A DNA stretch of 52,703 nt, from contig JAIQFI010000044.1 of the NCBI GenBank assembly GCA_020073345.1, positions 1-52,703 of the forward strand, read 5' to 3'. This document shows positions 7,100 to 16,524 of this stretch, piece by piece; position 1 is the stretch's first letter, and each line of letters starts with the position of its first letter. Source of the DNA: Terriglobia bacterium (GTDB lineage: Bacteria; Acidobacteriota; Terriglobia; Bryobacterales; Bryobacteraceae). The notes below the pieces were generated by a model. That model did not search any database, had not been told where the DNA came from, and worked only from the letters and a program-made list of their open reading frames with translations. The position numbers were made by a program, and so were the translations under genes.

Positions 7100-8338
7100 C
7101 TACTCCCTTTTAGGATCCTTGCCGGGCAGGTTTTCGGGATTCTCGTGCACCCGCTGCCGAAAGCCCGCATTCATCCCGGAAGCCAGCGATACGATGCTGT
7201 CCTGGCCGTACTTCTCGCGGATTTTATCGACCGCAGCCAGGGTCCGGCGCCAGTCCTCGGCGCGAGGCTCGTCGATGAGGCTGGTCTGGCCTTCGTTCGA
7301 TTCAAGCGACTGCGCGTAGACTCCCAGCAAGCGGATCGGCTTTCCGGTCCAGTTCTTGTGAAACAGGTCGCGCGCAGCGGCAGCCAGCTCCGCATCGATC
7401 TGCGACGCGTGATCGAGGGTCCGCGCCCGCGTGAACGTCGAAAAGTCGGAGTAGCGCAGCTTGATTTGCAGGGTCCGAGCCCACAGATGATGATCGCGCA
7501 GCCGCCTTGCGACCATCTCCGACAATCTCACCAGGATTGCGTCGAGCGCCCCCGTCTCGGCCGTATCGACCGAAAACGTGTGTTCGTGGCTGATGGATTT
7601 CGGACCGCCACCCTCGCCGACCTCGGTATCGAACCAGCCGCCTGCGTCCATGCCGTGGGACTTGCCCGCGAGCGCCATGCCCCATTTGCCGAAGCGTTCT
7701 TTGAGGAAAGATTCGTCGAGCGACGCCAGATCGCCGACTTTGCGGACTCCGACAGCATGAAGCCTGTCTTCCGTGACTTTGCCGACGCCGGGAATCTTGC
7801 GGACGTCCAGCGGCGCCAGGAAGCTCGCTTCCTCTCCCGGAAGAATCCACAGAATGCCATTGGGCTTGGCCTGATCGGAGGCCACTTTGGCGACCATCCG
7901 CGACGCGGCGATTCCGATGGAGCAGTTCAAGGCAGTGGCCTGATGCACCGCCTGGTGCAGCTTGTGCGCGGTTTGAAGTGGTGTGCCATGCAGGCGCTCG
8001 GTGCCGGTCAGATCCAGATAGGCCTCGTCGATCGACGCCATCTCCACCTTCGGCGAGAAGCGCTGCAACACTTCATAAACCTTGTGCGAATACTCGACGT
8101 AGCGTTCGCGATGGCCGTCGACGAAGATCGCCTGCGGGCACAGCTTGTAAGCGGTCCGCAATGGCATAGCCGAGTGCACGCCGAACTTGCGTGCTGCGTA
8201 GGATGCGGCGGAGACCACGCCGCGCTCGTTGGGTCGCCCGCCGACCACCACCGGTTTTCCTTTGAGCGAAGGATCGAACAGTTCTTCGACGGAAACGAAG
8301 AACGCATCCATGTCGAGATGGAAGTAGAGCCGGGTCAC
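7100..8338 (-). CDS. dinB: DNA polymerase IV (Y-family translesion polymerase)
   Basis: A 412-residue Y-family polymerase that copies damaged DNA. Motifs: LDMDAFFVSVEEL at the N-terminus (metal-binding Asp), the steric-gate region, SIDEAYLDLT (~100, catalytic Asp-Glu), and the helix-hairpin-helix segment VRKIPGVGKVTEDRL (~175). The little-finger domain follows to the end. The start is GTG 8338, overlapping the prmC stop in GTGA; the frame is open further upstream but that would lie inside prmC. Being last in the DUF1385-prfA-prmC-dinB chain suggests translational coupling rather than purely SOS control. I saw no obvious LexA site in front. Confidence 0.95.
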   Translation of the reverse strand: MTRLYFHLDMDAFFVSVEELFDPSLKGKPVVVGGRPNERGVVSAASYAARKFGVHSAMPLRTAYKLCPQAIFVDGHRERYVEYSHKVYEVLQRFSPKVEMASIDEAYLDLTGTERLHGTPLQTAHKLHQAVHQATALNCSIGIAASRMVAKVASDQAKPNGILWILPGEEASFLAPLDVRKIPGVGKVTEDRLHAVGVRKVGDLASLDESFLKERFGKWGMALAGKSHGMDAGGWFDTEVGEGGGPKSISHEHTFSVDTAETGALDAILVRLSEMVARRLRDHHLWARTLQIKLRYSDFSTFTRARTLDHASQIDAELAAAARDLFHKNWTGKPIRLLGVYAQSLESNEGQTSLIDEPRAEDWRRTLAAVDKIREKYGQDSIVSLASGMNAGFRQRVHENPENLPGKDPKRE

Positions 8339-9153
8339 GCTCGTTGGGCCAGGATCACCCGCGGCAGGCCCGCCAGATCGCTCCGGATCTCGACTTCTTT
8401 CCACGCGCCCAGCATAGCGCTGATGGGCTCGGCAAGGGCATAGCCGATTTCCATCACCAGCCAGCCGCCGGGTGCGAGTAGCCGCTCGGCTTCGGGGATC
8501 AGCCTGCGGTAAATCTCCAGACCGTCATCTCCGCCGTAGAGCGCGATCTCAGGTTCGTAATCGCGAACCTCGCGCTGCAGTGCGGTTTTATCGCGCGCCG
8601 GAACGTAGGGAGGATTGGAGATTACTACATCGAAACTATCGTCAATGAGCCCGCTCGCGAGATCGCACGCCAGCCACTGGACCGCCGCGCCCAGTCTGCG
8701 GCTGTTCTGAGCCGCGACGCGCAAGGCCGCGAGCGACAGATCCGTACCAACCACGCGCGCGCCGGTTTCGAGAGCAAGCGTGATTGCGATCGCGCCCGAT
8801 CCAGTGCCGATATCGACAATGTTCCGCGCGCCCAGCTTCAGTGCGGCTTCGATGACGTGCTCTGTTTCGGGCCGCGGAATCAACACGTCCGGCGTCACCC
8901 GGAAGTCGCGGCCGTAAAACTCCTGAACGCCTGTGATCTGCTGCGTCGGCTGCCCCTGGAGACGCTGATGCAGGTAGCGGCCATAGTGGATCCACCACAC
9001 CTCGCGCAGCTCTTCATCGGAGTGAGCAAAGAGCCAGGCGCGGTCATGGCCTGCGGCGTGCGCCAGAAGGACTTCCGCGGTCAGGCGCGGAGCGGAAATC
9101 TTGGCGTCTTCGAGAAGCTGCCGGCCCTGGAGCAGCGCGGTATGGATGGTCAG
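8335..9153 (-). CDS. prmC: peptide chain release factor N5-glutamine methyltransferase, probable CTG start
   Basis: PrmC/HemK methylates the Gln of the GGQ motif of release factors, using SAM. Seen: [11 protein letters not shown], the SAM site [12 protein letters not shown], and the signature [16 protein letters not shown] at 9000 would yield only 221 residues without the N-terminal helical domain. The frame upstream clearly encodes that domain (for example [21 protein letters not shown]), back to the prfA stop. There the only sensible start is CTG 9153, overlapping the prfA TGA as CTGA, giving 272 residues, the normal length. Coupling to prfA fits the biochemical partnership, since its substrate is encoded immediately upstream. 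Confidence 0.93.
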   Translation of the reverse strand: MTIHTALLQGRQLLEDAKISAPRLTAEVLLAHAAGHDRAWLFAHSDEELREVWWIHYGRYLHQRLQGQPTQQITGVQEFYGRDFRVTPDVLIPRPETEHVIEAALKLGARNIVDIGTGSGAIAITLALETGARVVGTDLSLAALRVAAQNSRRLGAAVQWLACDLASGLIDDSFDVVISNPPYVPARDKTALQREVRDYEPEIALYGGDDGLEIYRRLIPEAERLLAPGGWLVMEIGYALAEPISAMLGAWKEVEIRSDLAGLPRVILAQRA

Positions 9154-10229
9154 GCCGCTTCGCTCTGCTCTTTGAGCTTTTCGGTCTGGTAGTACGTCGT
9201 CAGGGCGTCGACGAGGGGCTCGAGCTTGCCTTCCATCACCAAATTGAGCTGATGGAGCGTGAGACCGATACGGTGGTCGGTGACGCGGTTCTGCGGGAAG
9301 TTGTACGTGCGGATCTTCTCGCTGCGGTCGCCGCTGCCTACCATGGTGCGCCGCTCGGCGCCGATCTTTTCCTGCTGCTTTTCGAGTTCGATCTCATACA
9401 AGCGCGACCGGAGGACGCGTTCCGCTTTCGCCCGATTCTTGATCTGCGATTTCTCGTCCTGGCACGACACCACTACGCCCGTGGGGAGATGCGTCAGCCG
9501 CACCGCGGAATACGTGGTGTTGACGCTCTGCCCGCCGGGACCGGAGGAGCAGAATGTGTCCACACGGATATCCTTGGGCTCGAGCTTGATCTCGACGTCG
9601 TCGGCTTCCGGCAGCACGGCCACGGTGACCGCCGACGTGTGCACGCGCCCCTGCTGCTCGGTCTGCGGCACACGCTGGACGCGGTGCACGCCGCTCTCAT
9701 ACTTCATCTGGCTGTAAACGCGATGGCCACTGATCAGCGCGATGACTTCTTTCAGTCCTCCCACTGCTGAATCGCTTGCGGAGGTTACTTCGACCTTCCA
9801 GCCGCGCGATTCGGCGAAGCGCCCGTACATACGGAAGATTTCGTCGGCGAACAGAGTGGCCTCGTCGCCGCCCGTGCCGGCGCGGATTTCGAGGACCACG
9901 TTCTTCTCGTCGTTGGGATCCTTGGGGAGCATCAATACCTTCAGCTCCTCTTCATACCGGGCCAGTAAGGGTTCCAGACGGGCGACTTCGTCCTGGGCCA
10001 TGGTGCGCAGCTCGGGGTCGGTTTCCGCCAGCATCTGCCGCGCTTCTTGCAGGTTCTTGTTGGCCGCCTTCCACTCGCGATACTTGCCGACCATATCGCT
10101 CATGTCGCTCTGCTGCTTGGAGATTTTGCGATACAGCGCGGAGTCGCTGATCACCGCGTTGTCGGCCATCTGCGCCGTCAGCTCCTCGAAACGGCGCTCG
10201 ATGTCGTCCAGTTTCTTCTGATATTCCAT
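9150..10229 (-). CDS. prfA: peptide chain release factor 1
   Basis: RF1 recognises UAA/UAG stop codons and triggers peptide release. The 359-residue protein contains the stop-recognition region [15 protein letters not shown], with Pro-x-Thr as in RF1 (RF2 has Ser-Pro-Phe), and the catalytic GPGGQSVN (~230). The C-terminal [21 protein letters not shown] also matches. The gene follows DUF1385 after 17 bp and overlaps the start of prmC by 4 bp. A prfA-prmC pair downstream of a DUF1385/YqhQ gene is widely conserved in bacteria. Confidence 0.97.
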   Translation of the reverse strand: MEYQKKLDDIERRFEELTAQMADNAVISDSALYRKISKQQSDMSDMVGKYREWKAANKNLQEARQMLAETDPELRTMAQDEVARLEPLLARYEEELKVLMLPKDPNDEKNVVLEIRAGTGGDEATLFADEIFRMYGRFAESRGWKVEVTSASDSAVGGLKEVIALISGHRVYSQMKYESGVHRVQRVPQTEQQGRVHTSAVTVAVLPEADDVEIKLEPKDIRVDTFCSSGPGGQSVNTTYSAVRLTHLPTGVVVSCQDEKSQIKNRAKAERVLRSRLYEIELEKQQEKIGAERRTMVGSGDRSEKIRTYNFPQNRVTDHRIGLTLHQLNLVMEGKLEPLVDALTTYYQTEKLKEQSEAA

Positions 10230-10246
10230 CGGGATCTAACGAGTCG

Positions 10247-11200
10247 TCAGGCGATTACCAGCTCACCGCCCTGCTTCTGTTCGAGCGCCATGGCGCCTTC
10301 GAGCGCATGGATCGCGACGGCGGCCTGCGAATCGTCCGGGGGCTTGGTGGTCACCCGCTGCAGCCACAATCCCGGAGCGGTCAGGAGGCCCATCAGCGTG
10401 CCCTGGCGCTTGGCGGCGAAGCGGATCAGCTCGTAGCTCAACCCGACGATGAACGGCAACAGCGCGAGGCGTGCGGCGAATTTCAGCCAGAAGTTATCGA
10501 TCGGCAGAAAAGCGTACACGATCATCGCGATCACCATCAGCACCAGCAGGAAACTGGTTCCGCAGCGCGGGTGGAAGGTCACGAACTTTTGCGCGTTTTC
10601 GACTGTCACGGGCTTGCCGGATTCGAAGTTGAAGACTACTTTGTGCTCGGCGCCGTGGTACTCGAATACGCGACGGATGTCTTTCATGCGCGACAGAAGA
10701 AACAGGAAGGCCAGGAAAATTGCGATGCGGATCACGCCGTCCCACATATTGATGCCGAGGCGCGTGCTGGCGATGCGGGATGCCAGGAACAGCGGAACGA
10801 ACTTGTACATTACGATGAAGAATCCGAGCGAGAAGAGGATGTTCACCGTCATCATCCAGGAGGAGATTTCCTGTTTTTGTTCCCCCTCATCGAGCATGGC
10901 GTTCATCGAAAACTTCAGTGCCCGGAACCCCAGCGTCATGGCCTGCCCCAAGGTCCCCAGTCCGCGCAGGATTGGATACTTGAAGATGGGGTACTTTTCC
11001 GAGATCCGCGCAAGCGGTTGCTCTTCGGTCACAAGCTCGCCATCGGCCTTGCGCACGGCGACGCAATAGCTATGCGGGGCGCGCATCATAACGCCTTCGA
11101 GCACGGCCTGGCCGCCCACCAGCGTGGTCTCCTCGCCGCTCTCGAGCACGGGCATCAACTGCGTATGCGCGAAGAGGCGCAAGATTCGGGAAAATTGCAC
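10247..11200 (-). CDS. DUF1385 (YqhQ-like) membrane protein
   Basis: A 317-residue DUF1385 protein. Characteristic stretches are VGGQAVLEGVMMRAP (~28), EYHGAEHKVVFNFE (~180) and TFHPRCGTSFLL (~208), whose His, Glu and Cys residues suggest a metal-binding membrane enzyme. At least four hydrophobic segments are visible. The biochemical role of the family is not firmly established. It is the first gene of the prfA-prmC-dinB chain, and a perfect TATAAT lies 16 bp before its ATG, so the chain's promoter is probably there. Confidence 0.9.
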   Translation of the reverse strand: MQFSRILRLFAHTQLMPVLESGEETTLVGGQAVLEGVMMRAPHSYCVAVRKADGELVTEEQPLARISEKYPIFKYPILRGLGTLGQAMTLGFRALKFSMNAMLDEGEQKQEISSWMMTVNILFSLGFFIVMYKFVPLFLASRIASTRLGINMWDGVIRIAIFLAFLFLLSRMKDIRRVFEYHGAEHKVVFNFESGKPVTVENAQKFVTFHPRCGTSFLLVLMVIAMIVYAFLPIDNFWLKFAARLALLPFIVGLSYELIRFAAKRQGTLMGLLTAPGLWLQRVTTKPPDDSQAAVAIHALEGAMALEQKQGGELVIA

Positions 11201-11216
11201 AAGAAACTCCGCTCTT

Positions 11217-11222
11217 ATTATA
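11217..11222 (-). promoter_or_regulatory. -10 box for the DUF1385-prfA-prmC-dinB unit
   Basis: A perfect TATAAT on the minus strand ends 16 bp before ATG 11200. No good -35 box is seen at the usual spacing. Transcription from here would leave a leader of roughly ten bases or fewer. Confidence 0.4.
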
Positions 11223-11226
11223 GCGT

Positions 11227-11257
11227 TAGCGGCCGAACACGCCTAACGGCCGAACAC
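11227..11257. repeat. short direct repeat at the 3' end of the gamma-glutamyltransferase gene
   Basis: TAGCGGCCGAACAC (11227-11240) is repeated as TAACGGCCGAACAC (11244-11257) with a 17-bp period and one mismatch. The right-hand copy contains the gene's last codons and stop; the left-hand copy lies just outside it. It looks like a small tandem duplication. Each copy holds the palindrome CGGCCG. Confidence 0.45.
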
Positions 11258-13015
11258 AAAGCGGGCGCGGCGCGGATCGGCCCCGCCATTCAGCACTCCG
11301 CCGATCAATTGGATGACGGTGGGCGCCGAGGTGTTGCTCCAATCCGCCGCGGGCTGGACTATATGGCCGAGATCGATCAGCTTCTGGATGGTGGGCTTGG
11401 GGATGCGGCCTTCGATACTGACTTTGCCAGGGGTGAACTCGTGAAATCCGAACGAGTTATAGAAGTGGCTGCTCTGGAACCGGGGCGCTTCGACGGCCTC
11501 CTGGGGCGACATCCCGAACTCCAGGATGTTCAGCAGCGCCTGCAGCATCGCCTGGTCCTGGTTGTCACCACCGGGCGTCGACATGGTGAGCACCAGCTGG
11601 CCGTCGCGCGTCACGATGGTGGGGCTCAGCGTCACGCGGGGGCGCTTGCCCGGAGCTACCTGATTGGCGTGCCCCGGCGTCACGACAAACGATTCCTGGC
11701 GCACGGACAGAGGAATGCCGGTGTCCCCGGCGATCACCGAGGGAATCCATGCGCCGCTGGGCGTGGCGGAAAATGCATTACCTTCGCGATCCACCACGTT
11801 GACGCAGGTGGTATCTTTGTCCGAAGACTTCCCGTTGCCGCCGACCATCGCGACCGACGTGTGCAGCTCTCCCGGCCGGCTCTGCATGGAAGCGTGCTGT
11901 GAATCAATGAGTTTGCGGCGCTCGGCTGCGTAGTCTTTCGACAGCAAAATGTCTTCCGGAATCTTGCTGAATTTCGGGTCGCCGTAGTAACGGTCGCGGT
12001 CGGCGAACGCCAGTTTCACGGCCTCGATCACGGTGTGCAGATATTCGGGGCTGTTATGGCCCATTTTCTTGAGATCGAAGCCTTCCAGGATATTAAGCGC
12101 CTCGATCATCACCGGCCCCTGCGACCAGAAACCGGGTTTGGAAATGGTGTAACCGCGGTAGGTGGTGGTGCGCGGCTCGTCCTGTTCGGCGTGGAACTTG
12201 GCCAGATCGTCGCGGGTGAACAGGCCGCCGTTGGTATCCATGAAATCGGCCAGCTTGGCGGCGATGTCGCCTTTATAGAACAGATCGTGGACGGCGCGGA
12301 TCTTGGCGGCGCGGTCGCCCTTAGTCTTCGGCTCGATGGCCGCCATCTGGCGAAGCGTAGCCGCCAGCGAGGGCATCTTGACGATCTCGCCGCGCTTGGG
12401 CGGCCCGCCATTGGGGTAGAAGAAGCGGAACGAAGCCGGCCAGAACGCGTGATATTGCGTCAGTTGGCCGAGGAATTCCGCAAACTCTTCGCCGATGGGG
12501 AACCCCTCGTCGGCGTACTCGATGGCCGGAGCGGCCACTTGCCCGAATGACATCGTCCCGTATTTCTCAAGCGCCAGCAGCAGGCCGTCCACCAGCCCCG
12601 GCGTGATGGCGGCGCGCGGTCCGATGGCGGGGATGGGCGCGATGCGGCCAGGCTGTTCCCACTTCTCCGCTGTGCGCTGCTCGAAGAACTGGACCGTGGC
12701 TTTCGAGCCGGCCACGCCGATGCCGCTGATGGCGATCACCGGCTTGTCCTTCATCTTGATGAGAATCGGAATTTCGCCGCCCAGACCCACGCGGCTCTGC
12801 TCGGTCACCGTGGCGGCCAGAACGGTGGCGACACCCGCATCCACGGCGTTGCCTCCCTGCGCCAGCATGCGCATCCCCGCGGCGACTTCCACGTTGTTGG
12901 CCGCGCCGACCATTTCGTGCAGCCCGCGGACCGGCGGGAACATGGTGCGAACGGTGTCTTGGGATCGTGCGATCACGACCGAAAAGAGCAGGATCAGGCA
13001 GGCGGGCCAGCGCAT
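11243..13015 (-). CDS. gamma-glutamyltransferase family protein (N-terminal nucleophile hydrolase), secreted
   Basis: This 590-residue protein with an N-terminal signal sequence (residues 1-~19) belongs to the gamma-glutamyltransferase fold. Such proteins self-cleave at a Thr that becomes the nucleophile. Here the candidate is Thr402 in DTTCVNVVD, followed by TPSGAW and later STPGGDNQDQA. Classical enzymes read TTH and PGGSRI at these places, so substrate recognition probably differs from glutathione hydrolysis. It lies 4 bp after the ROK kinase gene on the same strand. A second member with the same altered motifs is at 24400-26238. A periplasmic or secreted acylase or peptidase activity is an inference. 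Confidence 0.88.
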   Translation of the reverse strand: MRWPACLILLFSVVIARSQDTVRTMFPPVRGLHEMVGAANNVEVAAGMRMLAQGGNAVDAGVATVLAATVTEQSRVGLGGEIPILIKMKDKPVIAISGIGVAGSKATVQFFEQRTAEKWEQPGRIAPIPAIGPRAAITPGLVDGLLLALEKYGTMSFGQVAAPAIEYADEGFPIGEEFAEFLGQLTQYHAFWPASFRFFYPNGGPPKRGEIVKMPSLAATLRQMAAIEPKTKGDRAAKIRAVHDLFYKGDIAAKLADFMDTNGGLFTRDDLAKFHAEQDEPRTTTYRGYTISKPGFWSQGPVMIEALNILEGFDLKKMGHNSPEYLHTVIEAVKLAFADRDRYYGDPKFSKIPEDILLSKDYAAERRKLIDSQHASMQSRPGELHTSVAMVGGNGKSSDKDTTCVNVVDREGNAFSATPSGAWIPSVIAGDTGIPLSVRQESFVVTPGHANQVAPGKRPRVTLSPTIVTRDGQLVLTMSTPGGDNQDQAMLQALLNILEFGMSPQEAVEAPRFQSSHFYNSFGFHEFTPGKVSIEGRIPKPTIQKLIDLGHIVQPAADWSNTSAPTVIQLIGGVLNGGADPRRARFVFGR

Positions 13016-13019
13016 AGGA

Positions 13020-13967
13020 TTATGTTCTCACGTCCTCAAGTGGTAGGCAGGCGGCGCCGAACAGCCCGGCGTCACCGCCCAGTTTTGCGGCCTCGATGCG
13101 TGTCGGGGCGGTCTTGAGCGTACTGCGGTAGGTGAAACTCCGGCGCTCGACTTCCTCGATCATCGCCGGGGCGAAGAATTCCCACGCCGCCACCACCCCG
13201 CCGCCCAAAAGATAGAGCGGGAAGTTGAAAATGTTGATCAGGCTGGCGAGCGCGATCCCCAGCGCCTCACCCATCACACGGAAAATTTCGCGAGCCCGGG
13301 CGTTTCGGGGGTCATCGACGTTTCGCGCCAAATCGTAAACTTCCTTGGCGGTCAGATCGTGGCCCAGGCCCAGCAGGCGCGCCATCGCGGAAACCGCCGT
13401 CGCCGAAGCGTGCTTTTCGACGCACCCGCGGTTACCGCAGCCGCACGGATTCCCGTTAGGCGAAATGGTCATGTGGCCGATCTCGCCCGCCATGCCGATC
13501 TGGCCGTGGAGAATGCGCCCGTCGACGATAATCCCTCCCCCGATACCCGTGCCGAGCGTCAGCAGCACCAGGTCCTCAACGCCGCGCCCCGCGCCCATCC
13601 ACTTTTCACCCAGCGCCGCGGCGTTCGCGTCGTTTTCGAGGATGACTCTCGTGTTGAGCCGCTTGCTCAACTCGTCGCGCATCGGATAGCCGTTGAAAAT
13701 CGGCATGTTGCCCCAGCCGACGATCACGCCCTTGGCCATATCGATATTGCCCGGCACGCCCGCGCCGATTCCCGCCAGGTGATCCCGGCCGAACTGTTCC
13801 CGCAGTTTTTCGACCGACTGGGCCATATCGTCTACGACCGGACCCGGTCCTTCGGCAACCGGGGTACTGCCCGATATCTTGCCCAGCATCTTGCCGTCTT
13901 TATCGATGGCGGCCGCGCGCAGGTTCGTACCGCCCAAATCGATCCCGATGGAGTAGGAGGCTGCCAT
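13020..13967 (-). CDS. ROK-family sugar kinase (glucokinase-like)
   Basis: A 315-residue cytoplasmic kinase that phosphorylates a hexose or amino sugar. Seen: the ATP-binding GIDLGGTNLRAA at the start, LTLGTGIGGGIIVDG (~145), and the ROK zinc/substrate signature GEIGHMTISPNG with CGCGNRGCVEKHAS (~185). The Cys-rich zinc site is complete and there is no N-terminal helix-turn-helix, so it is an enzyme rather than a ROK repressor. It may be co-transcribed with the downstream gamma-glutamyltransferase gene (4-bp gap). It is divergent from the gene at 14097, across 129 bp. Confidence 0.93.
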   Translation of the reverse strand: MAASYSIGIDLGGTNLRAAAIDKDGKMLGKISGSTPVAEGPGPVVDDMAQSVEKLREQFGRDHLAGIGAGVPGNIDMAKGVIVGWGNMPIFNGYPMRDELSKRLNTRVILENDANAAALGEKWMGAGRGVEDLVLLTLGTGIGGGIIVDGRILHGQIGMAGEIGHMTISPNGNPCGCGNRGCVEKHASATAVSAMARLLGLGHDLTAKEVYDLARNVDDPRNARAREIFRVMGEALGIALASLINIFNFPLYLLGGGVVAAWEFFAPAMIEEVERRSFTYRSTLKTAPTRIEAAKLGGDAGLFGAACLPLEDVRT

Positions 13968-14096
13968 GTAGGTAATAGTACAAACTCCCGATCAGTAGTG
14001 CAGGAAATGAAGCCTTCTCCATCAAGTAACGGTTCCTAAAACGTTTGCGTCTGTTATTGTAGGAATAGGGAAACGAAGGGTTGCCAGGGTGCGGTA

Positions 14097-14726
14097 ATGA
14101 TACTGGGTGACCGAAAATTCGTAGAGCTGCCCGGGTCCAAGACCCACGAATTGCCGCCGCTGCTGGTGCGAACCACCCCCGGAGTGAAGCGTCTCGACAA
14201 GGTCATGGAAATGGCCAACGATCTGATCGAGCGCGAAGACATGCTGGCCCCGCCTCCGGTAGACGCCGATCCATCCCGCGCGCACCTCGAACTGGAGCGC
14301 CGCAAAATGGATCTGGCGCTCAACTTAACCGAGCAATACCTGGAGTTCGTCCAGCACTGGCGCTGGGGCGACGACGTGCTCGAATGGATTCGCCAGTGCG
14401 AGACCACCTTTGAGACTCGCATGGACTTGCGCAATCTGCTGCGAGCCGATCTGTGGCCGCACGCCGGACGCTGCAGCTTCGTGACCCTGCTCGAGGACAA
14501 GGCCGTCGAGACGGGCGGAGTGGCGCTGGAAAAAGCGGTGGGCATGCGGTTGACGTTCCGTCAGCCTCCGCCGCTCAAGTGCTTTTCCGATCAGTTCCTG
14601 CTGTACCTGAACTCCACCGTGGGTCATACCGCCTATAAGACCTGGGCCGGGATGAGCCAGAGCCCGGTCAGTTCGCTGCCTCCGGAACGGTTTCATTTCC
14701 AGGTGGTGAACATGAGCCTGGAATAA
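14097..14726 (+). CDS. conserved-looking protein of unknown function
   Basis: I do not recognise this 209-residue protein. It has normal acidobacterial codon use, no signal peptide and no membrane segment. Residues ~20-80 are acidic and helical with repeated Glu/Arg, and the C-terminal ~100 residues are mixed with many aromatic positions (for example CFSDQFLLYLNS). It appears cytoplasmic. The ATG follows a purine-rich GAAGGG region at a distance. It is the first gene of a plus-strand set and ends 7 bp before the TIGR03435 gene, so those two probably share a transcript. The reality of the gene is well supported; its function is open. Confidence 0.75.
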   Translation: MILGDRKFVELPGSKTHELPPLLVRTTPGVKRLDKVMEMANDLIEREDMLAPPPVDADPSRAHLELERRKMDLALNLTEQYLEFVQHWRWGDDVLEWIRQCETTFETRMDLRNLLRADLWPHAGRCSFVTLLEDKAVETGGVALEKAVGMRLTFRQPPPLKCFSDQFLLYLNSTVGHTAYKTWAGMSQSPVSSLPPERFHFQVVNMSLE

Positions 14727-14733
14727 AGGTCGC

Positions 14734-15525
14734 ATGCGCGCGGTCTGGCTGCTTCTTGCGCCTATCGCGCTCTTCGCCCAGACTCCCGCCACGCGGCCCG
14801 CATTCGGCGCATTTGAAGTGGCGACCATCAAGCCGGCGGCTACCGACCAAGCGGGCAGATACATCCGGATGCAGAGCGTCAATCGCTTCTATGCGAAGGG
14901 CTTCACGTTGAACGCGCTGGTTGCGGCTGCGTACAGCCTCACTCCCCGGGCGATCTCCGGCGGCCCGCCCTGGGCTGACTCCGACCGCTATGACATTCTC
15001 GCGTCCACGCCGGGCGACATCCAGCCCAAGCTCGACGAGCAGATGGCGATGCTACGTAGGCTCCTGACCGACCGGTTTCAACTTACCTTTCATCGCGAAT
15101 CAAAGGAACTCCCGGTCTTTGCGATCACGGTGGCCAAGGGTGGACCCAAGCTGAAGCCAAGCACCGCGCCTCCCGGTGCGCTTCCGTACCTGATCAACAC
15201 TATTTACCCCGAGGAAAAGGGCGGAGTCCACGTTTTACTGCCTGCGCGTAACGCGACCATGATGCAATTGGCGGCGATGATGCAGCGCGCCGTCGTCGAC
15301 CGCGCCGTCGTGGATAACACCGGCCTTTCCGGAACCTACGATTTCGATTTGGAGTGGGCTCCCGACGAAAGCCAATTCGCCGGACAGTTGCAGCGATCGG
15401 TGGAATCCACTAAACCAAGCCTGTTCACGGCGATGCAGGAGCAACTCGGCCTCAGATTAGAGGCGACCAAGGGTCCCGTCGCCGCGCTGGTCATCGACCG
15501 GGTCGAGCGCCCTTCAGAGAACTGA
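14734..15525 (+). CDS. TIGR03435 family secreted protein
   Basis: A 263-residue protein with an N-terminal signal peptide (residues 1-~16). It then shows the TIGR03435 pattern: FEVATIKPA (~27), a segment ending in GGPPWADSDRYDI (~70), LLTDRFQLTFHRESKELPVF (~100), and GTYDFDLEW (~200). This family is greatly expanded in Candidatus Solibacter and related acidobacteria and is almost absent elsewhere, so it is a good taxonomic marker. Its function is unknown; members are exported. It lies between the unknown protein at 14097 and the MoxR gene at 15556, all on the same strand. Confidence 0.92.
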   Translation: MRAVWLLLAPIALFAQTPATRPAFGAFEVATIKPAATDQAGRYIRMQSVNRFYAKGFTLNALVAAAYSLTPRAISGGPPWADSDRYDILASTPGDIQPKLDEQMAMLRRLLTDRFQLTFHRESKELPVFAITVAKGGPKLKPSTAPPGALPYLINTIYPEEKGGVHVLLPARNATMMQLAAMMQRAVVDRAVVDNTGLSGTYDFDLEWAPDESQFAGQLQRSVESTKPSLFTAMQEQLGLRLEATKGPVAALVIDRVERPSEN

Positions 15526-15555
15526 CCTTAGGGCGGTTTCGATATCATGAAATAG

Positions 15556-16524
15556 ATGCTGCAGCGGGAGACCACGTACGGTCCGCCCGGTTCGCTTTCC
15601 AAGCTCTCCGAGATCGAGGCGGCGCTGGGGGAAGCGATTCGCGGAAAGCCGGAAGTGGTGCGCCTTTCGCTCACCTGCCTTCTCGCCCGCGGCCACCTGC
15701 TGATCGAGGACGTTCCGGGAGTCGGCAAGACCACGCTGGCGCAGGCTCTGGCGCGCAGCGTCGATTCCAGCTTCCACCGCATCCAGTTCACCTCCGACAT
15801 GCTGCCCAGCGACGTGGTGGGCGTCACCATCTACAACGCGCACACCGAAGAGTTCGAGTTCAAGCGGGGCCCGGTGTTCACGCACTTCCTGCTGGCCGAC
15901 GAGATCAATCGCGCGACGCCCAAAACCCAGTCCGCGTTGCTCGAAGCAATGAATGAGCTGCAAGTGACCATCGACGGCCGATCCTATCCGCTGGAGCAGC
16001 CGTTCATGGTGGTGGCCACGCAGAACCCGGTGGAGCATCACGGGACCTATCCACTGCCGGAGTCGCAACTCGATAGGTTTTTGATGAGGATACGGATCGG
16101 CTATCCGGAAGCTGGAGCGGAACGCGAAATCGTCCGCCGCGGCGGAGCAACGCCTGCGGAAACCATGCGGTCCGTTCTGTCGGGAGACGAATTGGTCGCA
16201 CTGCAAGACGCGGTCGCGAGGGTGACCGTGGACGACGCGTTGGTGGATTACATGCTCGCCGTAGTGGAACGGACGCGCACCCACGAATCGCTGGCCATGG
16301 GTGTTAGCCCGCGCGGGGCGCAAGCACTGTATCGTGCTACCCAGGCTTTGGCGGCTGTTGAAGGACGTGATTACGCCACCCCCGACGACGTCAAGCGGCT
16401 AGTGCTCCCGGTGTTCGCCCATCGCGTGGTGGTGAACTCGCGTGTGGCGTTGGCGCCGCGGTCGGCGGAGGCAGCCGAGCGTGTGCTGACCGAGATCCTG
16501 ACGCTGGTGGACGTGCCACTGTAA
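15556..16524 (+). CDS. MoxR-family AAA+ ATPase
   Basis: A 322-residue AAA+ ATPase. Walker A is DVPGVGKTT (~52-60) and Walker B is LLADEINRATPKTQSALLEAM (~112). A sensor segment VVATQNPVEHHGTYPLPESQLDRF (~152) and the C-terminal lid domain follow. MoxR ATPases act as chaperones for maturation of enzymes or cell-surface complexes, usually with DUF58 and VWA proteins encoded next to them. Those partners are not adjacent here; the only VWA gene is at 43401. A near-consensus TATCAT ends 7 bp before the ATG. Confidence 0.92.
   Translation: MLQRETTYGPPGSLSKLSEIEAALGEAIRGKPEVVRLSLTCLLARGHLLIEDVPGVGKTTLAQALARSVDSSFHRIQFTSDMLPSDVVGVTIYNAHTEEFEFKRGPVFTHFLLADEINRATPKTQSALLEAMNELQVTIDGRSYPLEQPFMVVATQNPVEHHGTYPLPESQLDRFLMRIRIGYPEAGAEREIVRRGGATPAETMRSVLSGDELVALQDAVARVTVDDALVDYMLAVVERTRTHESLAMGVSPRGAQALYRATQALAAVEGRDYATPDDVKRLVLPVFAHRVVVNSRVALAPRSAEAAERVLTEILTLVDVPL

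Noticed and set aside
10307-11902. 531-codon plus-strand open frame across the DUF1385 and gamma-glutamyltransferase genes
   Set aside because: It is antisense to two clearly real genes and runs through their intergenic gap. Its protein is rich in His/Arg/Gln without motifs, typical of high-GC shadow frames. Similar long shadows at 4402-5598, 7145-8443 and 30916-31938 were rejected for the same reason.
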